Assembly (NCBI GenBank): GCA_902772625.1
Contig: CACYBP010000231.1
Location: forward strand, 1 to 16,120
From: Oscillospiraceae bacterium
Lineage (GTDB): Bacteria; Bacillota; Clostridia; Oscillospirales; QAMX01
Reading direction: 5' to 3'
Length of the DNA: 16,120 bases
Below are positions 11,625 to 16,120 of this stretch, piece by piece (the stretch's first letter is position 1; the number at the start of each line of letters is the position of its first letter). The notes beneath the pieces were generated by a model, which saw only the letters and a list, made by a program, of their open reading frames with translations, searched no databases and had not been told where the DNA came from. A program made the translations under genes and the position numbers.

Positions 11625-13262
11625 ATGACCAAGATCGACGGAGCGCTCTATTCCCGCATGGTGCGGGCGGGAAGCGAAAACCTCGCGGAATACCGGAAGG
11701 TCGTCAACGACCTGAACGTATTTCCCATCCCGGACGGGGATACCGGCGACAACATGTTCATGACCTGCGAGGCCGGGGCGGGCGCCGCGGGAAGCGCGTC
11801 GCTGGAGAAGGCGGCGGAGGCCGTGGCCCAGGGAATGCTGCTCGGCGCCCGGGGAAACTCCGGAGTGATCCTTTCCCGGATCTTCGCGGGCATCGCCCGG
11901 GGCTTCAGGGGCCTTGAAAAGGCCGGAGCCGGCGAGATCGCCGCGGCCATGAAGACGGGACTGGAGGAAGCTTACCGCGCCGTGGCCGTGCCGGTGGAGG
12001 GAACCATCCTCACGGTGTACCGGGAGGGGGTTGAAAGGGCCGCCCGGAACCTGAGTGCGGAGAGCACCCCCGAAAGCTTTTTCCGGGATCTGGTGAAGGA
12101 ATGCGAGGAGGCGCTGCTGCGCACCCCCGACCAGCTGGCCGTCCTGAAGGAGGCCGGCGTGGTGGACAGCGGCGGCGCGGGTTTTTATTACATCGCCGAG
12201 GGCATGAAAAAGGCCCTCACCGGCGACTGGATCGAGGGAGAGAGAGCCGCCGCGGCTCCCGCGGCGAAAAAGGGCCCCGATCTTTCGCTCTTTACCGAGG
12301 AAAGCGAGCTGACCTTCGGCTACTGCACCGAATTTCTGCTCAGACTTCAGAAAAAGAAGGGCGATCCGGAGGATTTCCCCCTGGAAAAGGAACGGGCATG
12401 GCTGGAAAAAGCCGGAGATTCCGTGGTGGTCTTTCGGGACGGAAGCGTCCTGAAGGTTCACGTTCACACGAAGACCCCCGGGGAGATCCTGAATCATTTC
12501 CAGCTTTACGGCGAATACCTGACCCTGAAGATCGAAAATATGACCCTGCAGCACAGCGAAAGCCGCGTGGAGAACCGGTTTGAGGTCAAACGGGCGAAAA
12601 AGCCCTACGGCATCGTGGCCGTGGCCTCGGGGGAGGGACTCAAAAAGACCTTCCTGGAATTGGGCTGTGACGAGGTGGTGGAGGGCGGACAGAGCATGAA
12701 CCCCTCGGCGGAGGCCTTCGTGGAGGCCTTCCGGAGGACCAACGCCGAGACCGTTCTGGTCTTCCCCAACAACGGCAACGTCATCCTCACCGCGCGCCAG
12801 GCCGCCGGACTCTTCGAAGAAAGCGACGTGCGCGTGGTGGAAAGCCGCACCGTGGGCGAAGGGTACGCCGCGATCTCCATGCTGGACACCTCCTCGGGGG
12901 ACACCGACGCGATCCTGGAGGAGATGAAGGAGGTCATCGGCGGCGTCGTCACCGGCGTGGTGTCCCGGGCGTCCCGCGCCGCGGAGATGAACGGGGTCGG
13001 GGTGAAGAAGGGCGATTTCATCGGCTTTTCGGACGACGTGATCTACGTGGACGACGCGAACCGGGAAAAGGCCGCGCTGCGTCTTGCCGAGGCTCTGCAC
13101 GCCGAAAACTACGACATCCTGCTTCTGCTTTGCGGGCTCGACGCGCCCGAGGAGGAGACCCGGCGCGTGACCGACGGACTCAGGGCGGCCTATAAACGCA
13201 CCGAGGTCATCACCGTCGACGGCGGCCAGCCCTTATACGATTACATCCTGATCCTGGAATGA
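11625..13262 (+). CDS. fakA: Fatty acid kinase catalytic subunit FakA (DAK2 domain, YloV family)
   Basis: A 545-residue protein of the FakA/YloV family, which phosphorylates fatty acids bound to FakB to give acyl-phosphate for phospholipid synthesis. The N-terminal DAK2 kinase domain has DLNVFPIPDGDTGDNM at 29-44, where the aspartates bind Mg-ATP, and GARGNSGVILSRI at 74-86. VVDSGGAGFYY (179-189) ends this domain. The middle domain shows YCTEF (233-237) and KVHVHTKTPG (277-286), the Cys/His pair associated with the bound zinc and the catalytic core. The C-terminal FakB-docking domain has GGQSMNPS (354-361), VFPNNGNVI (379-387) and VESRTVGEGYAA (405-416). Length is typical. Start ATG 11625 puts MTKIDGALYSRMV at the usual N-terminus. 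The next gene, 43 bases downstream, encodes its FakB-type partner. Confidence 0.95.
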   Translation: MTKIDGALYSRMVRAGSENLAEYRKVVNDLNVFPIPDGDTGDNMFMTCEAGAGAAGSASLEKAAEAVAQGMLLGARGNSGVILSRIFAGIARGFRGLEKAGAGEIAAAMKTGLEEAYRAVAVPVEGTILTVYREGVERAARNLSAESTPESFFRDLVKECEEALLRTPDQLAVLKEAGVVDSGGAGFYYIAEGMKKALTGDWIEGERAAAAPAAKKGPDLSLFTEESELTFGYCTEFLLRLQKKKGDPEDFPLEKERAWLEKAGDSVVVFRDGSVLKVHVHTKTPGEILNHFQLYGEYLTLKIENMTLQHSESRVENRFEVKRAKKPYGIVAVASGEGLKKTFLELGCDEVVEGGQSMNPSAEAFVEAFRRTNAETVLVFPNNGNVILTARQAAGLFEESDVRVVESRTVGEGYAAISMLDTSSGDTDAILEEMKEVIGGVVTGVVSRASRAAEMNGVGVKKGDFIGFSDDVIYVDDANREKAALRLAEALHAENYDILLLLCGLDAPEEETRRVTDGLRAAYKRTEVITVDGGQPLYDYILILE

Positions 13263-13266
13263 CAAA

Positions 13267-13289
13267 GATTCAATCAGATTCAATCAGAT
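13267..13289 (+). repeat. Short tandem repeat between fakA and fakB
   Basis: GATTCAATCA occurs twice in tandem (13267-13276 and 13277-13286), with a third copy starting GAT. It lies in the 43-base gap before the AAAGGAGAG ribosome site of fakB. It may be replication slippage or may keep the leader unstructured. I attach no function to it. Confidence 0.7.
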
Positions 13290-13305
13290 AAAGGAGAGAA
13301 AGATC

Positions 13306-14175
13306 ATGCTCGTGCTTTTCACCGACACCGATACCGACATCACCCCGTCCGAGGCGAAGGAATACGGCTACCGCCTCATCAGCATGCCCTACAGCATCGA
13401 CGGCGTGACCACCTACCCCTACGTGGATTTCGAGGAGTTCGACGCCCACGCCTTCTATGAAAAGCTGCGCGGCGGGGTGCTCCCCACCACCAGCGCCATC
13501 AGCGTCGAGCAGTACAAAAAGTACTTCGAGCCGGTCTTTGCCGAGGGAGACGATATCCTCTACGTGCATTTCTCCCGCGCCATGACCGCGACCTTCGACG
13601 CCATGGACGAGGCGGTGGCCGCTCTGAAGGAAAAGTATCCCGAAAGAGCCTTCTATGAGATCGACACCAAGGGCATCACCATCGGAAGCCTCAACATCGT
13701 CAAGGAGGCGGGCGATCTCTATAAGGCCGGCAAGACCGCGGAGGAGATCCTGGCCTGGGCGAAAGAGGAGGTGGACCGGTTCGCGGTCTATTTCTTTGTG
13801 GACGATCTGAAATTCTTCCGCCACAGCGGCCGCGTGTCGGGCATCGCCGGCACCATGGGGACCCTTCTGGGGATCCGGCCCATCATCCACATGAACGCCG
13901 AAGGAAAGATGGTCAGCGTGGGCAAGGAAAAGGGCCGCGCCAAGGCCATGGCAAGGCTCGTCGGCATCGTGGACGAGCTCGGCGACCACGTCGCCGATCA
14001 CCGGGTGATCGTGGGTCATTCGGATATGGAGGACGTGGCCGATCAGGTGATCGAAGAGCTGAAAAAGCGCTACGGGGATTCGCTCCGGGTGGAAAAGACC
14101 CTGGTCAATCCCACCGCGGGCAGCCATTGCGGCCCCAACGGCGTGGGTATCAGCTTCCACGCGATCCACCGGTAA
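13306..14175 (+). CDS. fakB: DegV-family fatty acid-binding protein FakB
   Basis: A 289-residue DegV protein. FakB proteins carry one fatty acid in a closed pocket and present its carboxylate to FakA for phosphorylation. Family hallmarks are visible: PTTSAIS at 60-66 (the TS that coordinates the carboxylate), HFSRAMTATF at 88-97, GRVSGIAGTMGTLLGIRPII at 175-194, and GSHCGPNGVG at 272-281 with the conserved His274. The start differs from most DegV proteins, which begin with a DSS/DSA motif: here it reads FTDTDTDI. AAAGGAGAG (13290-13298) lies seven bases before the ATG. Its immediate position after fakA supports the FakB assignment over a stand-alone DegV. Chain-length or unsaturation preference cannot be told by eye. 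Confidence 0.93.
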   Translation: MLVLFTDTDTDITPSEAKEYGYRLISMPYSIDGVTTYPYVDFEEFDAHAFYEKLRGGVLPTTSAISVEQYKKYFEPVFAEGDDILYVHFSRAMTATFDAMDEAVAALKEKYPERAFYEIDTKGITIGSLNIVKEAGDLYKAGKTAEEILAWAKEEVDRFAVYFFVDDLKFFRHSGRVSGIAGTMGTLLGIRPIIHMNAEGKMVSVGKEKGRAKAMARLVGIVDELGDHVADHRVIVGHSDMEDVADQVIEELKKRYGDSLRVEKTLVNPTAGSHCGPNGVGISFHAIHR

Positions 14176-14214
14176 GAGCACCGGACGGACTGAAAAAACG
14201 AGGGAGGGATCCGG

Positions 14215-15351
14215 ATGGTGACCGTCAGAGAGGTCAAGACCCCTAAAGAGCAAAAGGAATTCATCGAGTTTCCCCTGAAGCTTTATAAAGACAATCCGTA
14301 CTTCGTGCCGCCCCTCTACGGCGACGAAAAGAAGCTGTTCCGCCCCGATTATCTCTATTACGACACCTGCGAGGCGGTCTATTATAACGCCTACCGGGAC
14401 GGAAAGATCGTGGGAAGGATCTCCGGGATCCTGCAGAAGGCGTCCAACGAGAAGACCGGCGAAAAGCGCGTGCGCTTCACCCGCTTCGATTCGATCGACG
14501 ATCAGGAGGTGGCCTCGGCCCTCTTCGGCGCGGTGGAGACCTGGGCCCGGGAAAAGGGCATGGACACCGTGGTGGGCCCCCTGGGCTTTTCCGATCTGGA
14601 ACGCGAGGGGCTTCTGGTGGAGGGCTTCGACCAGCTTTCCACTTTTGAGGAGCAGTATAACGCCGATTATTATCCCCGCCTTGTGGAGGCCTGCGGCTAC
14701 CGGAAGGAGGTCGACTGGCTGGAAAGCAAGCTTTACGCCCCGGAGGACGACGACGGCAGCCTGAAAAAGATGACCGATTTCATCCTGAACCGCTACCGCC
14801 TGCACTTCGGCAAGGCGAAAAGCGTCCGGGATTTCATCCGCCGGTACGGCGACGAGTTCTTCGCCCTTCTGGACGAGGCGTACAAAGATCTTTACGGCAC
14901 CGTCCCCTTCACCGAGGGGATGAAAAAGCTGATCATCTCCAACTTCCTCCTGATCGTGGATCTGGAGCACGTGGCGGTGATCCTGGATGAAAACGAAAAG
15001 CTGGTGTGTCTCGGCATCTGCTTCCCCTCCATCGCCCGGGCGGTGCAGCCCTCGGGCGGCCGGCTGACGCCCCTTGCCCTGATCCGCCTCCTGAAGGCCA
15101 TCAAAAAGCCGAAGATCCTGGATCTGGGTCTGATCGCCGTGGCGCCGGAATACATGAACCGCGGCGTGTCCACCGCCATCTCCGCCGAGCTTCTGCGCAT
15201 GCTCCGGGAGGACGGGATCGAATACGCCGAGACCAACCTCAATCTGGAAACGAACCACGCCATCCAGAACCAGTGGAAGCGCTTCCGCCAGGTAAGGCAC
15301 AAGCGCCGCCGCTCCTACGTGAAAAGCCTCGGGGAGGGAACAGAGGAATGA
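14215..15351 (+). CDS. YghO / bacterial-ceramide-synthase-like GNAT-fold acyltransferase
   Basis: A 378-residue soluble protein of the YghO-type family, whose relatives include the bacterial ceramide synthase bCerS. The N-terminal block is FIEFPLKLYKDNPYFVPPL (16-34), with the P-x-x-LY-x-x-x-P-x-x-VPPL pattern. GPLGFSDLEREGLLVEGF (121-138) carries the family's GP-x-x-FS...G-L-L-V-E-G-F motif. The C-terminal GNAT half has DLGLIAVAPEYMNRGVSTAI (303-322), which corresponds to the acyl-CoA or acyl-ACP loop, and ETNLNLETNHAIQNQW (339-354) followed by HKRRRSYVK (362-370). GGGAGGG lies about seven bases before ATG 14215. It sits between fakB and plsX, and its stop overlaps the plsX start by four bases (ATGA). 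An acyltransferase that uses acyl-ACP or acyl-phosphate, forming an N-acyl or O-acyl lipid, is the best guess. Plain N-acetyltransferase is an alternative. Confidence 0.85.
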   Translation: MVTVREVKTPKEQKEFIEFPLKLYKDNPYFVPPLYGDEKKLFRPDYLYYDTCEAVYYNAYRDGKIVGRISGILQKASNEKTGEKRVRFTRFDSIDDQEVASALFGAVETWAREKGMDTVVGPLGFSDLEREGLLVEGFDQLSTFEEQYNADYYPRLVEACGYRKEVDWLESKLYAPEDDDGSLKKMTDFILNRYRLHFGKAKSVRDFIRRYGDEFFALLDEAYKDLYGTVPFTEGMKKLIISNFLLIVDLEHVAVILDENEKLVCLGICFPSIARAVQPSGGRLTPLALIRLLKAIKKPKILDLGLIAVAPEYMNRGVSTAISAELLRMLREDGIEYAETNLNLETNHAIQNQWKRFRQVRHKRRRSYVKSLGEGTEE

Positions 15352-16120
15352 AGATCGTCATGGACACCGCGGGAGGCGACAAGAGCCCCCGGGCCAACGT
15401 GGAAGGCGCGCTCCTCGCCATGAAAAAGCACGCGGACCTCAAAACCGTCTTCACCGGGGATGAGGAAACGGTCGCGCCGCTCCTCCGGGAGCTCGGCGCG
15501 CCCATGGACCGGATCGAGGTGATCCACGCCCCGGGCGTCATCACCGGCGAGGACAAGCCCACCGACGCCATCCGCCTGAAAAAGGACAGCTCCATGATCC
15601 GGGCGATCCGGCTCCTCCGGGAGGATCCGGAGGTTTCCGCCCTGATTTCCACCGGCGCCACCGGCGCCCTGGTGGCGGCGGCCACCCTCAGGATCGGAAG
15701 GCTCCGGGGGATCAGACGGCCGGCCTTCTGCCCCCTGCTTCCCACCATGCAGGGCGGGATCGTGGGGGTCTGCGACAGCGGGGCCAATATGGATATCCTC
15801 CCGTCTCAGCTCCGGGAATTCGCCATTCTCGGGTCCGAGTATCTTTCGGCGGTCTGCGGCGTGAAGGATCCCCGGGTGGCGCTCCTGAACGTGGGGGTCG
15901 AAAGCGAAAAGGGCGACGACCTGCACAAGGAGGGCTGCCGCCTTCTTGCCGGGACGCCTGGGATCCGGTTCGTCGGCAACATGGAAAGCCGGGATCTCCT
16001 TTCGGGGAAATACGATCTGGTGGTTTCCGACGGATTCTCCGGGAACGTCCTGATCAAGGCCACCGAGGGCACCGCGCTGGAGCTTCTGAAAAGGCTGAAA
16101 AAGGACATCTATTCCAAAAA
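15348..16120 (+). CDS. plsX: Phosphate acyltransferase PlsX (3' end cut by window edge)
   Basis: The frame runs open from ATG 15348 to the right edge: 257 complete codons, about three quarters of a usual PlsX (roughly 330-345 residues). PlsX makes acyl-phosphate from acyl-ACP, or the reverse, and feeds PlsY and glycerolipid synthesis. Reading the DNA gives MKIVMDTAGGDKSP at the start (the family normally has DAMGGD), AIRLKKDSSM, STGATGALVAAAT, VCDSGANMDILPSQL, LNVGVESEKGDDLHKEG and DLVVSDGFSGNVLIKATEG, all matching PlsX. The start overlaps the upstream acyltransferase stop by four bases (15348-15351), so translation is probably coupled; GGGAGGG and GAGGA supply the ribosome site. The DTAGGD variant may mark a branch of the family. 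The C-terminus cannot be judged. Confidence 0.95.
   Translation, partial: MKIVMDTAGGDKSPRANVEGALLAMKKHADLKTVFTGDEETVAPLLRELGAPMDRIEVIHAPGVITGEDKPTDAIRLKKDSSMIRAIRLLREDPEVSALISTGATGALVAAATLRIGRLRGIRRPAFCPLLPTMQGGIVGVCDSGANMDILPSQLREFAILGSEYLSAVCGVKDPRVALLNVGVESEKGDDLHKEGCRLLAGTPGIRFVGNMESRDLLSGKYDLVVSDGFSGNVLIKATEGTALELLKRLKKDIYSK

Noticed and set aside
11568..13100. Minus-strand open frame across fakA (510 codons)
   Set aside because: Shadow of fakA, whose motifs on the plus strand are unambiguous; composition is that of a complement frame.
13270..15300. Long open frame on the minus strand across fakB and the YghO-like gene (676 codons)
   Set aside because: It is antisense to two clearly recognisable genes, is rich in His/Gly/Val/Leu typical of the complement of G+C-rich coding DNA, and has no recognisable motif.

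Overview
The window looks like a stretch of chromosome from a high-GC anaerobic Firmicute, probably a gut Clostridia lineage. This is an inference. It rests on strong AGGAGG-type ribosome sites, sigma-A promoters with TATAAT boxes inside G+C-rich DNA, tightly packed short operons, and Firmicute-type families (FakA/FakB fatty acid kinase, DegV, a SRT-type COG0523 GTPase, small clostridial hypothetical proteins). I see no tRNA, rRNA, CRISPR array, transposon or phage gene. No stretch without a gene exceeds 300 bases.

Layout. (1) 1-829, minus: a DUF1295 / steroid-5-alpha-reductase-type membrane protein, cut by the left edge. It is divergently transcribed from (2) 1051-3233, plus: two consecutive COG0523 (CobW-type) P-loop GTPases. 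The first carries the CxCC metal site and a very large His/Asp/Cys arm. The second lacks both but is fused to a DUF1980-like C-terminal domain. A strong hairpin terminator follows. (3) 3322-4986, plus: a lipoprotein with a right-handed beta-helix glycosidase domain (GH28/GH49-like), ending at a bidirectional terminator. (4) 9009-5165, minus: a three-gene operon of a calcineurin-like metallophosphoesterase, an unexported GH95-like six-hairpin glycosidase and a 100-residue protein of unknown function, driven by a TTGACA promoter. (5) 10279-9299, minus: a TetR-type regulator and a small unknown protein, with its own terminator. (6) 10474-16120 and beyond, plus: a GT28/UgtP-like glycosyltransferase, FakA, a DegV/FakB protein, a YghO/bCerS-like GNAT-fold acyltransferase and PlsX, cut by the right edge.

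How the genes fit together. Block 6 reads as a membrane-lipid operon. FakA and FakB turn fatty acid into acyl-phosphate, PlsX interconverts acyl-phosphate and acyl-ACP, the GT28 protein resembles enzymes that glycosylate diacylglycerol, and the YghO-like protein belongs to the group that contains a bacterial ceramide synthase. The TetR gene faces this operon, and the two promoters overlap so closely that their -10 boxes share four bases, which suggests that TetR controls both directions. Blocks 3 and 4 suggest carbohydrate breakdown. Block 2 suggests metal (probably zinc) handling by a split pair of COG0523 proteins. The observations most worth following up are the PlsX-coupled YghO-like acyltransferase in a Fak operon, and the paired COG0523 proteins with their divided motifs and DUF1980 fusion.
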